A stretch of DNA of 64,000 nucleotides from Hepsetus odoe. Taxonomy: Eukaryota; Chordata; Actinopteri; Characiformes; Hepsetidae. Under the pieces are notes generated by a model. It was given only the letters and a program-made list of their open reading frames with translations, made no database searches and was not told the DNA's origin. The position numbers were made by a program, and so were the translations under genes. The stretch covers positions 6,517,545-6,581,544 of the forward strand of contig CM029384.1 in the NCBI GenBank assembly GCA_017165825.1. The letters are read 5' to 3'. Below, piece after piece: positions 9,700-21,574 of the stretch; the first letter of the stretch is position 1, and every line of letters begins with the position of its first letter.

Positions 9700-10024
9700 C
9701 TAAGAGACAATGAGAGACAGAGAAATGAAATATTAGTCAGTTGGACTAATATTTAGTGTATTTTTTAAAAGTTTATTTTTTATTTAGTTTAATAATGTAT
9801 ATGGATTTGACAAACACCCAATCTTTTACTCATAAAAAGAAGAGAAGAAATTCTGTCAGCGTTCACATTAAATGCTTGCAGTTTACAGCACAACGCATTA
9901 GTAAGCAGAAACAATTCCCTAATGGCCACACAAGCTGGGAGACTAGTATGTGCTTCTCCTGAGAAATGTGAAAAATGTATCTTTTGAATCTGCCACTAAT
10001 GTAACATTATATGATTGGACAACC

Positions 10025-10235
10025 TGCTCAGAGAACACTATCCATCCATATATGCATCCATTCATCTGAGCATCCATCCATCCATCCATGATCTGAGCCA
10101 CTCATCCTAACCAGAGCGGTGGCAGTCTCTCTCAGTGCTAGTAGGGCAAAAGGTGGAGAATCACCCTGGAGCAACCACCAGTCCTTCGCAGGGGGAGGAA
10201 AACAGGGCCATCTTAACCGCCATTCTGCCCATCCA
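10025..10235. repeat. degraded dispersed repeat next to (ATCC)n
   Basis: An atccatccatcc run leads into 'ctgagccactcatcctaaccag...gtggagaatcaccctggagcaaccaccagtcc', resembling the degraded 'summary' repeat found better preserved at 35440-35775. Assignment is tentative. Confidence 0.4.
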
Positions 10236-10383
10236 GACAAGGCCAGGCTGTTATGCTCTTTTGCTCTCCAAGCTGTGGCACCACCAGCGACTGAACTTGC
10301 ATGAAAGGTGATCGTGCCAATGAATATAAGATATTTGTGCCACTTGAGAGCAATAAAAGGAGAGGTTTCATCATAATTTGAAT

Positions 10384-10624
10384 GGGTGGCCTAGTGGTTA
10401 GGGCGTCGGCCGCATGATCGGAAGATCGGGGGTTCGAACCCCTTCCCAGTGGGTTGCCCTAAGGTACCCTTGAGCAAGGTGCCGTCCCCGTCCCGCTCCT
10501 CCCTGCGATGGGCTGGCGACCTGTCCAGGGTGCGTCCCCCGTCCTCGCCCTGTGTGCGCTGGGTTGGACACCAGCACTCCCCCATGACCCCGTTTGGGAC
10601 AAGCGGTAGAAAATGGATGGATGG
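10384..10624 (+). mobile_element. composite SINE with Rex3-like tail, copy 1
   Basis: The tRNA-like head starts gtggcctagtggttagg and includes a B-box-like GGTTCGAAcCCC. The body (gatgggctggcgacctgtcc, gtgcgctgggttgg) is absent from family B. The 3' end (gaccccgtttgggacaagcgg, tagaaaatggatggatgg) resembles the Rex3 3' terminus. A perfect 9-bp duplication, AATTTGAAT, occurs at 10375-10383 and 10625-10633. Confidence 0.88.
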
Positions 10625-11036
10625 AATTTGAATTTTAGAGGCACAAAATGCTTTTATGGTCTTAAAAGATGTCTCAAAAGATGTCTAAAAGAATCCTAAT
10701 ATATGTAAATGTGAATTATAAACTATGAACTAATCTGTGAAACTTTATTTAAATGAATTAGTAAAAAGACAGCAACAACTCTTAGATGGAGATCTTTCGA
10801 AATATTTTACAAAAATGTTCCATGCTTCCTGTTTTGGGCCAAAAAGAGTTCGATTGCACAGTTTCCGTTATGCGGAAAAGATCACTGAGCTGCAGTGTGT
10901 GTCTTTCCCCTGCAGGTGTCCCTGTGATACAGAGCAACACTCCGCTGGGTTAGACTGCAACACTGCGGACAGAGGCACAGCTCCAGTGCAGCAGCAATGA
11001 CTTAGAATTATCCTGTGTGTCCTTCATAAATCCCCC

Positions 11037-11038
<2 letters not shown>

Positions 11039-11077
<39 letters not shown>
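11039..11077. repeat. (CT)n microsatellite
   Basis: About 18 CT units inside the intron, following ccccctctctcgct. Confidence 0.95.
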
Positions 11078-11079
<2 letters not shown>

Positions 11080-11659
11080 GGAAAACACTTCAGAGATGTA
11101 GGGATGCCGCGAGGCAGCGGAAAGAAGCAGTTGAGGGCTGAGTGTCTGTGGTACCTTAAAAAAAAGGCGACAGTGGGGTTGTTTTTGTGTATGTTATTGA
11201 AGAAGTCATTGTGACTGTTTGCGTCTGCGCATTTTGTGTAAATCAGCAAGTATGTCCTTGAATGTGGCATTGGGACTGGGACTAATTAATGGAGGCGCCT
11301 TAAATCCTGACCACACACAGCACATGGATGCAAACATTCCCTCAGCTCTCTCAGCAAGGACACCAGGTCCTTTCCAGCTCAGCTCTAGAAAGAATCTTAA
11401 AAAGTGGGCCTAGGACACAAGTGACTTTAGTACAATGCCTATAAATGGTACCCGTTCAGAGACTAAGAGGTGAGGCTTCACAGTCCAAGCCCAGGACTAG
11501 TATTATGCTATATCTTACATCTGAAAGGGTCCAGCTGTAGCTGTTCCTCATGGCCCTTGAAGGTGCTGCAGATCAAGGGGTGATGAGGAATAATAGCCCC
11601 TTGTAGGTCCATCTATTTAGGTTAATCTATTATGCAGGAGACGGCTGTCATCTATTACT

Positions 11660-11993
11660 ATGAAACCTTGGCAAATACACATAAAAGAAGCTAGCATCGG
11701 AGTTCATTTCCTTGGAATCTACAGTCTCTGCTATGGTGACTGCAGCCAAGAAATTAAATAACTGTTGCTGGGAGGAGAGCTATGGCAAATCTGCACAAGA
11801 TAAAAAGGAGTAGAGACAACACTACCAACGATTAGAATAGGTAAGGGTACTAGCTTTCCAGCAGTAATAAATAGCTGTGAAAGCTGGACCATAAGCAAAG
11901 CTATGCGTGGAAAATCAAAGCCTCTGGACTGCAGTGTTGGAGAAAGCTACCTTAGGTTTCCTGGACTGCAAAAAGATCGAATCAGTCGATATT
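11660..11993 (+). pseudogene. BovB-like RTE LINE, left piece
   Basis: The plus strand reads, with frameshifts, as the late reverse-transcriptase region of BovB: an EFIFLGS-like stretch, then GDCSQEIK near 11738, LLGGRAMANL, the CESWTI segment near 11880 and the CWRRLL/PWTARRSNQS-like region near 11930-11985. Stops interrupt it. The order of segments matches ruminant BovB as I remember it. The missing next segment reappears after the L2-like insertion. Confidence 0.72.
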
Positions 11994-13700
11994 TAATAAT
12001 TATAATAACATGTTTATTTATATAGCACCTTTCTCAAACCCAAGGTAATTACAGAGCAAAAGAAAACAATATAATTGAAAACAGTTAACAAACACAATGG
12101 CAGGAACAAAATAATTTTATAATTTTAAGAAGCCAAGCATGAAAAAAATCAAGAATGGGGAGAAGTGGAAAAGCACAGACTGAATACATATGTTCTCAAC
12201 TGAGTTTTGAAGAAAGACAGAGAGGACGTTAGACGTAAGTTTTAAGGAAGGGAATTCCAGAGTTATGGGGCAGCAACCCTAAATGATCTACCACCCATGG
12301 TGGCTAACCTGAATTTAGGAACCGGTACCGGAGGAGTGCAGTGAGCGGGTTAAAGTGTATGAATGGAGTAATTCAGTGAGGTATGGAGGGGCAGATCCAT
12401 GAAGGGCTTTAAATGTGGTGAGAAGCAGCTTGTACTGAATATGGTATGAAGTGGGCAGACAGTGAAGTTTGTGAAGAATGAGAGTGATGTGTTTGGATTT
12501 TTTGGAGAAGGTGAGAACATGAGCTGCAGAGTTGTCTATGTACTGGAGCCTGGTTAATGTTTTAGATGGGAGACCAAAAAATAAAGCGTTGCAGTAATCG
12601 AGATGGAAGGTATAAAAGCGTGTGCTTCTGTGTCCTTCAAAGAGAGTGATGAGCGGAGATGTCAGATGTTTCAGAGGTGAAAGAATGCATTTTTGACAAC
12701 AGCGTATACGTGAGAGTCAAATGAATGATGTGGATCAAATATAACACCTACATTCCAGACAGTGGGTGAGGGCGTAGCAACAGCATTGTCAATGGATAAA
12801 GTGAAACTTCGGAGGTTAGAGATGAGAGCCTTGGATCCAATTAATAAAAGTTCTGTTTTGTCTGTACTTTAGACTTTAGTACTCAGCTTTAGAAAGTTTG
12901 AGGTGAGCCATAGTTTTAAGTCATGAATGCAAACTGTAAGTGAAAGGGGCAGGGTGGCTGAAGTGGAGGTGGTAAATTAGATTTGGGTATCATCGGCATA
13001 GCAATGAAAACTGAGGTCATGTTTTCCAAAAATATGACCAAGAGGAAGAAGATAAATTATGAATAATAAAGGACCAAGAACAGATCCCTGAGGGACACCC
13101 TGTTTAACGGGAGCAGGAGGTGATCTGTTGTTGCAGATGGAGATGAATTGCTCTCTATCAGCGAGATAAGACGTGATCCAAGAAAGCACGGCGCCAGATA
13201 GCCCAATGACTGAGACGGGAAAGAAGAATATTATGGCTGACAGTGTCAAAGGCAGAGCTTAGATCCAAGAGAAGGAGGATACTGAGGGAACCAGAGTCAA
13301 CACTGAGTACAAGGTCTTTGGTGACACGTAGAAGGGCAGTCTCAGTGCTGTCGAATGGAAGGAATCCTGACTGAAATGGCTCATATAAGTTGTTAATTGC
13401 TAGATGTTTCTGCAGCTGAGCAGCTACAACACTTTCAAGGAGCTTTGAAATAAAAGGTAGATTAGAAACAGGTCTGTAGCTGCTCAGATTGCAGGGATCC
13501 AAAGTGTTATTCTTCAAAGCAGGTGTAACAGCAGCAGTTTTTAGGCCCAAAGGAACAATACCAGAGGAGAGTGAACAATTTATTAGATATTTATTAGGTA
13601 CAGCCCTGACTTTGATTGGAGTAAACTGATCTAAAACAGCAGAAATGGAGTGACTATATACAAGACACATTGTCATCAAGACAGGAGAGGTTTAAGGAAT
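11994..13700 (-). pseudogene. L2/CR1-type LINE, truncated and broken
   Basis: The minus strand encodes a reverse transcriptase: SYRPVSNLPFISKLLE, FQSGFLPFDSTETALLRV, LLDLSSAFDTVSHNILL, then after a frameshift near 13205 VKQGVPQGSVLGPLLFI and FHCYADDTQI. The stop TAA follows directly at 12977, where relatives continue (YLS). The 3' end around 12000 has the typical 'tttatttatatagcacctttc' text. The 5' part, including any endonuclease, is missing, so the copy is 5'-truncated and inactive. L2, Rex1 and CR1 relatives cannot be told apart here by eye. Confidence 0.82.
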
Positions 13701-13789
13701 TTGAAAGAGGAGATGCAAGTAAGGCAAAGGAGAAACCTTGAAGGTCAACAGATTTCAAATTCCATAGTTTTTTTTTTTACACAGTTTAT

Positions 13790-13968
13790 CTAAGGTTAAT
13801 TCAAAAGCAAATTCGATACAATTGTGCAGATGGACAGCACTCTAGCATCCTTGAATAAGACCATATACAAGATAAAAGGAGCAGCTGACAGACCAGCCTG
13901 GCGTACCATAGTTCATAAGATGACAAAGAGTCAGACTCAACAAAATGACTGAAAGAATGAATCAGTCC
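13790..13968 (+). pseudogene. BovB-like RTE LINE, right piece
   Basis: The stretch gacagaccagcctggcgtac, then catagttcataag, atgacaaagagtcag and actgaaagaatgaatc corresponds to the BovB 3' coding end (DREAWRAAVHGVAKSRT-like; here DRPAWRTIVHKMTKSQT). It is in the same orientation as the left piece. The two flank the minus-strand LINE, as expected for a nested insertion. Confidence 0.7.
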
Positions 13969-14147
13969 TTCAACCCCCAACTACATCATTAATACCACAG
14001 CTAGAGATCCTTTGTGTAAAACATCTTTCACAGAAAGATTGTAGGTCCAGAATGTTTTTAGTCCCTGTTAAGTTTTGCACATTATGTTTCGGATTCCTCT
14101 TAAAACTGATTCAGAGTATTTTTTCCTCATTATTCTACATTAATCAG

Positions 14148-14442
14148 CTCCTTTTCATAGCCGCTTGTCCTGATTTGGGTCACGAAGGGTACTGGAGTCT
14201 AGTCCAGCTCTCACAGGATGAAAGATGAGGAAACACTCTGGACAGTCACACAGACTCACAGAGCATCTCCAATCTGCTTGACATGCATGTCTAAGAATGA
14301 TGGGAGGAAACCGGAACTCCTGGAGGAACCCCACACAGACATGCAACCTCTACAGAGAAAGGACTCGGACCCGCCTCAACTCAGGACCTTCGCACTGAGA
14401 GTTGACAGCGCCACCCACTGCGCCACCGTCCCGCCACAGCAA
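14148..14442. repeat. dispersed fish repeat, GC-richer
   Basis: Text such as 'ccgcttgtcctgatttgggtcac', 'gaggaaacc', 'ggaggaacccacacagacatg', 'gaccttcgcactgagag' and a closing 'gccacccactgcgccaccg' marks a repeat common in teleosts. It is also seen at 35440-35775. It has no coding potential on either strand beyond chance frames. Confidence 0.6.
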
Positions 14443-15609
14443 ATACATATTTTTTATGTTGTAAGACTCATTGCTCTGGTGCGTCCTGCTAATTTCAATA
14501 CTCCTTGAGATGCTTCTACAGCTTGCACTTGTGCCTGAATGAATGAATAAGAAAGGCACACTCTGTCTAAAGAAGGATTCACAGATTACTCAGGGTCAGC
14601 GTGTCAGGCCAAGACATGAGGTTGAATTGTTCAGAGACCTGTGAGACAGGATTTTGTTAATACATAGCTCTGTAGAAGGATACAAGAACATTTCTTTTAT
14701 TACGTTTTCACTTTGTAAATTACTAAATGTGCACAAGAGCACTGTAACCTCCATCATTCTCAAATGAAGAGCGTCTACTTAGATCTGGCCATGAAGATTC
14801 TTTGTGGAGTTGGGAGTACCTTAAGGAAATTACAACCATCGGTGCAGCACTCCACCAATCAAACCATTATGGCAGAGTGGCCAAAATGAAGCCATAGCTC
14901 ACTAAAAGCCACATGACAGCCCACTAGAAGTCTGCAAAACAACTCTTACAGCATGCCCAGCTGAATCTTTAGTTCTGAGGAAATGAATTACACAACACTC
15001 CAAAAACTTCACTGTGGAGCACTGCGTGTAGATTGATCAGGAAAAAAGGAATTGAATCTAGTTTCCGAAACAGGCTGAGTCAGAAACAAGAAAACGAAAA
15101 GCTTTAAAGGGTCTGAAAACTTGGATAAGCTCCTGACTTTGCTAAATTTATAATCAAACTTTGAATTTATGCAGCAGCAGCTGTAAATAAGACCACAACT
15201 AACTAGAAGAAGATTAGTTTTAAGACAAGTGCTTTTATTTGAACTGTTCTTGCATCATGTTGATGGAAAAGTTCAGCAATTCAAATATTTACAAAAATAA
15301 ATGTCATTTAATGGATGCATATTTTGTGGATGCAAGTCCGTTTTGGACTGAAAATCAGTTACTGTTGGCGGTTTAGGCTTGGACAGAAAGTTATGGAACT
15401 GTGTTGGGTTGAGTTAAATTTCAGGCCCAGTTAAAACACTGGTTTGTATGGAAAGGCTACCTAGCAAGGGTCCGGCGATGTGCAGCACTGCAGGATCATT
15501 TATCATTTCTGCTGAGAGTAAAATGTTAGTTAGTGTCCTTGTTCCCAGCTAGACCTGTTCCTGAACATATGATGGAAAAACAACCTGGTCTGAGCTTTAC
15601 CAATTCTTT

Positions 15610-16205
15610 ATTAACTGTGAGAAGAGAAGAGAAGAGAAGATATATAAAGAAGAGAAGAGAAGACAAAAGAATACACACATGGAGAAGTATAAGGAAGAGA
15701 GTAGAAGAAGCAACAGTTGATTAGAAGAGAAGAGAAGACACATGAAGAAGAGAAGCATGGAGAAGAGAGCAGAAGAAACAACAGATGGAGAGAAGAGGAG
15801 AACAGAAGAGAAGAGAAGAGAAGAAGAGGGAAGAAAAGAGAAGAGAAGAGGAGCGAAGAGACATGGAGAAGAGGAGATAAAGAGGAGAAGAGGAGAACAG
15901 AAGAGAAGAAGAGAGAAGAAAAGAGAAGAGAAGAGGAGCAAAGAGACATGGAGAAGAGGAGATATATAAAGAAGAGAAGACAAATATGGAGAAGTACGAG
16001 GAAGAGAGCAGAAGAAACAACAGATGAAGAGAAGAGAAGACATGGAGAAGAGACGACAAATATGGAGAAGAGAGTAGAAGAAACAACAGTTGATTAGAAG
16101 AGAAGAGAAGACAAATATGAAGAAGAGAAGCATGGAGCAGAGAGCAGAAGAAACAACAGATGAAGAGAAGAGAAGAGACGAGAAGAAAAGAGAAGAAGGA
16201 GAAGG
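15610..16205. repeat. polypurine satellite, (AGAAG)n with higher order
   Basis: About 600 bp almost free of pyrimidines on the plus strand, built from agaag/agaga pentamer-like units. Longer modules recur, for example 'caacagttgattagaagag' at 15712 and 16085, and 'agcatggag' plus 'gaagaaacaacagatg' several times. Long open frames on both strands are by-products of the low complexity. Confidence 0.93.
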
Positions 16206-16472
16206 AATCAGAGAACAGGAGTTGAATATGTAAGTGTGCTCCTTATTATATGTGTGTTGAAGGCAGTCGAAAATCCTGACCTGCTGCAGCTTGGATCAGG
16301 ATCCTTGACCTAAATAGACACTTCTCACTTCTTCTCATATGAATAAATTATATATTTTAAAACAGATGAATTATGCATTTGGGCGTGACTCAGACAGCTT
16401 TATAGCCTGAGGAGAGACGAGGGGCTTTGAGAAAAATAGACACATTAAGACATTATAGGGGCAGAGGCTTCA

Positions 16473-16473
<1 letters not shown>

Positions 16474-16522
<49 letters not shown>
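16474..16522. repeat. (CA)n microsatellite
   Basis: About 25 uninterrupted CA units. Confidence 0.97.
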
Positions 16523-16524
<2 letters not shown>

Positions 16525-17697
16525 TGGCACACCGTATTTCATTTCATTTACTGGAAGGACACAATAAACAGAAGTCTGCAGCATCATCATTTTGGGACAC
16601 TCAGTGTATATTCACACTGGGAGCAGCGAGAGTGTTAACTTTGGATTTCCGTGGACGTAGACTAGAGGACGGTTACACAAGGTTGTTCCTGAACACTTTT
16701 TAAAGCAAACAACTGCTGAACCCATAGCTTGTTCGTGATCAGCGGCCACAAGTAACAGGTCAGCTGGTTGGTGTTTCTACTCAATAACCTGCGGTCCCCA
16801 TTAAAAACGCTTCAAAATGTTGCACCAAATAATAACCTGCTTCTCTTGAAATCGATCGCACTATTTTAGATAAGCTTCAGTGCAGCATTAAACTGAGCCG
16901 AAGTGCTTGGGTTCACCTGTAACATCAGGTATGTCGACACATCGACGTCCCAGTAATGATCACCTTCTCCTCCGCTGAGCTTCGAAACTAATATTTGGTA
17001 ACATTTGAGGATGTCAAATTAAAAAAAAAAGGTACAAGGTACAAAGTTCTGTCCTCAAATCAACAATATATGTACATGCAATTTATCACCATTGTCAGAA
17101 TAAAACCTCATATCTCCAAGTAGAAGGAAAAAGGTTGATGTGATGTTAGTAATACAAGCCCTTCGGTTTTCATGACATTATGCGTTTAAGAACACATTTT
17201 TATCAAGTCCAGAAAAAAAAACCTGTTTTGATTCATCTATCTAACATCCCAAACGTGTTCCAGTCTGCATCAGCAGCACTGAATTTTTTCCTCATGCTCA
17301 TCTTGTGCGCCTCAATGGATATGAAATGCGCCAACAAATCGAGTGTCTCCAGCACATCAGATTTAAAACATTTTAAGATCATAAGAATCAGGAAAAAGAA
17401 AATATAATGCTATAATGATAAATGCAAGTCAAGCTGTAATAAAGCTGTGAGGAGTGCTGGGACAATAAGCGATGTCTCTTTATTACTGTTTTGGACTGAA
17501 ATCAAGAAGTGACGTGCATGGTAACACTGTGATTCACGCTGCTAAATACGAGAGAAAAAAAAGAAATCCATCCTTTCTCTCTGGGGTGCAGTCCAGGAAC
17601 ACCGTGGCTCAGTCTGCGTTGCCAGTGAAGAAGCTATTGTATTAGGTACTCTGGAAAATATGAAGAATAGGTGAAAGCAGAACACACAGTTTGTTCC

Positions 17698-17726
17698 TCT
17701 GTGTGTGTGTGTGTGTGTGTGTGTGA
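17698..17726. repeat. (GT)n microsatellite
   Basis: About 14 GT units in the intron. Confidence 0.95.
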
Positions 17727-19697
17727 GTGGTATGAGACATAGACAGAGCCGGAGACACACAGCGACAGGGACAGATGGATAGAAAGAGAAATGTAGAGCT
17801 ATGAGTGGGAGTAAAAGATAAAATCCACAGCCTCTCAGTTCTCTTTAGACCTTCCTTCTCAGTGCCTCTGATTCAATTATGCCTTCATTAAGATACAATC
17901 TGCCTCACTCATACTCCAAATCACCGCACTGCAAACTTCAGCTGCTTTAACCCAGTCGAACCCAACACCGTCTTGAACTGAATGAAATGTACCAGCAGAG
18001 CAGTTGGTGTATGTGTGCATGTCAGTGTCGCTCACAGTAAAATGGATCAGCACATGGAATTGAAGCTTTGTGGAGGCTACTGTGTTTTTATCGCTGGATA
18101 AAAGAAGCCCCATGCCGCCTTTATTGTTGGATGTGCTTTACTAATTACTAAGAGATTTATAAAGCACATCGCCATGGAAACCCTCACACACATCAGCACG
18201 TCTGTTCAAATTCTATGATTCGTATGTGCTCGACAGAAAAATAGATTTCAGCAAACAAATAACACAATTAATACGGATTTGCAGAATTTAGCATGTTGGG
18301 GGAAAAAAAAAAAAATCAAGCATAAAATGTTTCCTGCGCAAACAATAGTTTTGTCTTATTTTTCCCCTCATTTGGAAACTCAATTAAGAAAACCAATGTG
18401 CCGAAATATGTTGCAAAGGAAGCCGTATTCACGTTTGTTCTTGGGATATTCTCAAGTTTTATATACAGTGAATCGCTTTATGAATCTTTTTCAGAGAATA
18501 AGGCTGCATTCTGAACAATTAGCCGTATTCTCAGTTACAGTGCAGAATTAGGACGGTGTTTAAAGCAGAGGGCCAGTGGCAGCAACACTGTTGATTGCAG
18601 AACTGTAATTAAATACATATAAACTTCTCCATCGTCCCTCATGAGGCTTTGAGTATAGACAATTCTAGGTATTAGATAATTCTAGGGTAGTAAGCACTGG
18701 CCAAGAATGATTTGCCACGTGTGCGAGATAACAGAGTTTACAGAAAAGCGTGTGTGTTGTTAGGACCACAGATAAAGACATCTAATGATGCTCCTTGCAA
18801 CGAGCAGCGATTAATTAGTGGTGTTTGCCATGAGGAGTCAGGCCGCAGTGCCCCGGAGCATCGTCCCTGATTAATTCCCGCTCTTGTGGTGTGTTGTGTG
18901 GTTGTGTTCTGATGCCGTTGGGACGCTGCCAAGGGGTGGTGAATCTGAAGCTAAACTGCGTCAGGAAAGTGGTTAATGCATCAGGAGGTAGACAGTAATG
19001 AACTGTTAATATGCCATGCATGGTCACAGGCTCTGCTCGATGTGTGCATTTTAAGAGCAGAGCTTTATTTCTGCTGGGCAGTTCTGCAGTCCTCACACAC
19101 ATGCTGGTAATCCTGTCTTTGCAGGGTTCAGGAACTGATTTCTTCATGACTGTGTTACACCTAATCTGATCTACAGGGCACCGCCGGTGGAGCGGAAATC
19201 TAGCAAGTGACAGAGCTGCACGGCGCAAAAAATGTTTTCAGGCCTTTTGTAAGAATATTAAGCACTTTTTTAACATTTTATATTATACAATTCAATTTTT
19301 ATTTGACTTTTGACAGTTATTTTTAATAATCACTTAACAAGTCTTCTAGCTCTATAGCTCAACTATAATGATATTTTTTATTTTTAATGCTTTATTTTTG
19401 CAAGTTTTATAAACTGGTGTAAGGGTTATATAATCATTTTATTTTTTGTGGGTTTTTTTTACATTTTTTTCTGTTTATTTTCATTTGAGTGCTCCCATTT
19501 ACTTAACTACGCAACTCTATCTTTGCTTGCCTATTATTACTATCACTCATACAGCATTTTTCAAAAATCATTCTTCCTCATAGAGTCCACAAAAAGTTCC
19601 AGTAGTACCAAAATGTTTGCGTTGCATCATCATGGGCACACTCACACTCACACACTCACACACACACACACAGATTTCAGCTGCAGCACATTCTCAC

Positions 19698-19807
19698 CTT
19701 GAGGACAGTAATGTTCCAGGCGTAACTCTCCATGGCTTTCTGCAGCTTGCGGCCCTTCAGCCCTTCTTTGGCTCCGATACGATGGAGGTCCTCATGGAAG
19801 TCTAACC
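19698..19807 (-). CDS. plcl2: PLC-like inactive protein, penultimate coding exon
   Basis: Acceptor tttctgcag ends at 19808 and donor GTGAGAA begins at 19697. The exon is 110 bp, with two bases completing the split glycine codon and then 36 codons: LDFHEDLHRIGAKEGLKGRK, then LQKAMESYAWNITVLK. This is the near-invariant C-terminal helix of PLCL1/PLCL2 (FHEDLH, GAKEGLKGRKL, WNITVLKGQ). The entry phase is 1, matching the previous exon, and the exit phase is 0. It was too short and unsupported as a free-standing frame and was found by homology. Confidence 0.9.
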
Positions 19808-20697
19808 CTGCAGAAACACCAGCATCAGCACCGCTTCAAAATCACCATCCAAACTCTAGCTCATACACAGAAACCTGTCGCGAAAAATATCACAATGTAA
19901 AATAAACAGCATAAAAATAGAAAAAAGAGAGGCGAACGTGATGTTTAAGCCTTATAGCATTTATAACAAATCTCAAATTCCTCTTTGAGCTCCTGGAAGA
20001 AGCTGCATGTGGAACTGTGTGCAGGGTTTTCCCCTGAAATCCCAGGACTGATCCACACTACATACAAAAGAGACATCTGTGTTGTCTGTCTATTACTGCA
20101 GATATTCACCTCTGGTCCCAGAGGACGAGTGCCCAGTGCGGTCCGGGGATTTACCTGCTCAACATGTCCACATACCTTCACTGGAAAGGAAATACCTACT
20201 GGACTGCATCTCATCTTCCCTGGAAATATCCCTGGCATATTGAGACTGGTCTAAATGCACTGTGGGTTTCAGCGATTCTTTCAGCCACAATGTTTTTTAA
20301 ACAGGACTGTGAGCTCCCTAATAGCTTCCAGAGTAAAATCTGTCTTTGGTTTGCTGTCCTGGGGCTTTTTTCTCCCCCCGTTGTTGTTTATCTGGTGTGC
20401 AGAAAAAAAAACAAAGCACATTCAGCAGATTGGGGGTTTTCCCCTTTCATCTGCACATTAAAGTGACCCTGACGCTTCCCCACCAGTGATGAGCTTTCAT
20501 TCGGAAAGAATATGAAATGCTTTAGTGCATGTTTTCCATTTGTTTTAGGCCTTTTCCTGCACTGCGTTCCATTCTGTCTCCTTCTGGCTTGCTCACTCAG
20601 TCCTGCGCTCACCTGCACAAAACATGTCAGCTTTAAAGTCTTCCCTCGTACTGAGCCGCTTCAAATAATGGAATAATTAGTTCAGCTCTACACAAAA

Positions 20698-20973
20698 CCG
20701 AGAGAGGGAGAGAGAGAGGGAGAGAGAGAGAGAGAGATGTAGAGAAAATGTCCAGAGAAAGGAAGACGAAGAACAAACCAACGAGAGGCAAAAGACAAAC
20801 AGAGAAGGAAAAGAGAGAGTTGGAGGGAGAGTGAGACAGAAAAGAGACTGAGAGTCACTGGGAGAGACAGAATGAGACAAAGAGAGAGGAGGAAGAGATG
20901 GGGAGAGAGACTACAGAAGGGACGGAGAGGGGACTCATGAAGGAAAAAGAACAGAGAGAGTAGGGGAAATACA

Positions 20974-21007
<34 letters not shown>

Positions 21008-21040
21008 ATAAGAGAGAGAGAGAGGGAGAGAGAAAGAGAG
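20698..21040. repeat. GA-rich and (GT)n compound low-complexity tract
   Basis: Impure gagaga runs, a (GT)n run at about 20975-21004 and a further GA run form one 340-bp low-complexity region. Frames through it encode only S/L/R/E-rich strings and are not genes. Confidence 0.9.
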
Positions 21041-21142
21041 AGTCTGTAGGCAGGTTGTGACATGTTCTCCGAGTGCCAGAGCTAAAGGTGCCAAAATGCT
21101 TCTCTTGTCTCAGCACCTGTCACAGACTCACAGCTGAGGCCC

Positions 21143-21144
<2 letters not shown>

Positions 21145-21190
<46 letters not shown>
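21145..21190. repeat. (CA)n microsatellite
   Basis: About 23 CA units. Confidence 0.96.
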
Positions 21191-21196
<6 letters not shown>

Positions 21197-21348
21197 TGCT
21201 CTAACCAACACACAGCCACACTGGCAACCTTTTTACTCAGAGAGAACTGATTCAGAGGCAAATGGTGAGGCATAAATACCAGCCTGCCTGGCCTTTGACA
21301 CAAAAGAATGGAGACATTTATTGCTTTGGCTTTGATTCATGCAGCTAT

Positions 21349-21351
<3 letters not shown>

Positions 21352-21399
<48 letters not shown>
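21352..21399. repeat. (CA)n microsatellite
   Basis: About 23 CA units followed by imperfect CA/CG repeats (acgcagacacgcacacatg). Confidence 0.96.
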
Positions 21400-21401
<2 letters not shown>

Positions 21402-21574
21402 GACACGCACACATGCACACTTCAGGCCGACTCTCCTGCATCTGCTTTTAAAGAACCCATACAACAGAAAACTGAACCTTCCTCATGTTTGTGTTTGATG
21501 TGGAGAACAGTGTATCTCCATCAGCAACACACAACAGACGCTGTAACTGATTTATTGCACAGATCGTTGTTTCC

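Larger units (their letters stand above)
9704..19697 (-). other. intron between last two coding exons
   Basis: A 10-kb intron with donor GTGAGAA at 19697-19691 and acceptor TTAG at 9703-9700. It carries SINE, BovB-like and L2-like LINE fragments, the polypurine satellite and microsatellites listed separately. Stretches 10635-11038, 14445-15605 and 16540-19690 otherwise show only short chance frames and no recognisable exon. Confidence 0.8.

Noticed and set aside
10384..10460. Possible tRNA gene (A- and B-box-like text)
   Set aside because: These boxes belong to SINE heads repeated across the window. No acceptor stem and cloverleaf pairing that I could confirm.
15597..16133. Long frames on both strands in the polypurine block
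   Set aside because: Low-complexity Arg/Glu or Ser/Leu/Phe strings produced by the satellite itself.
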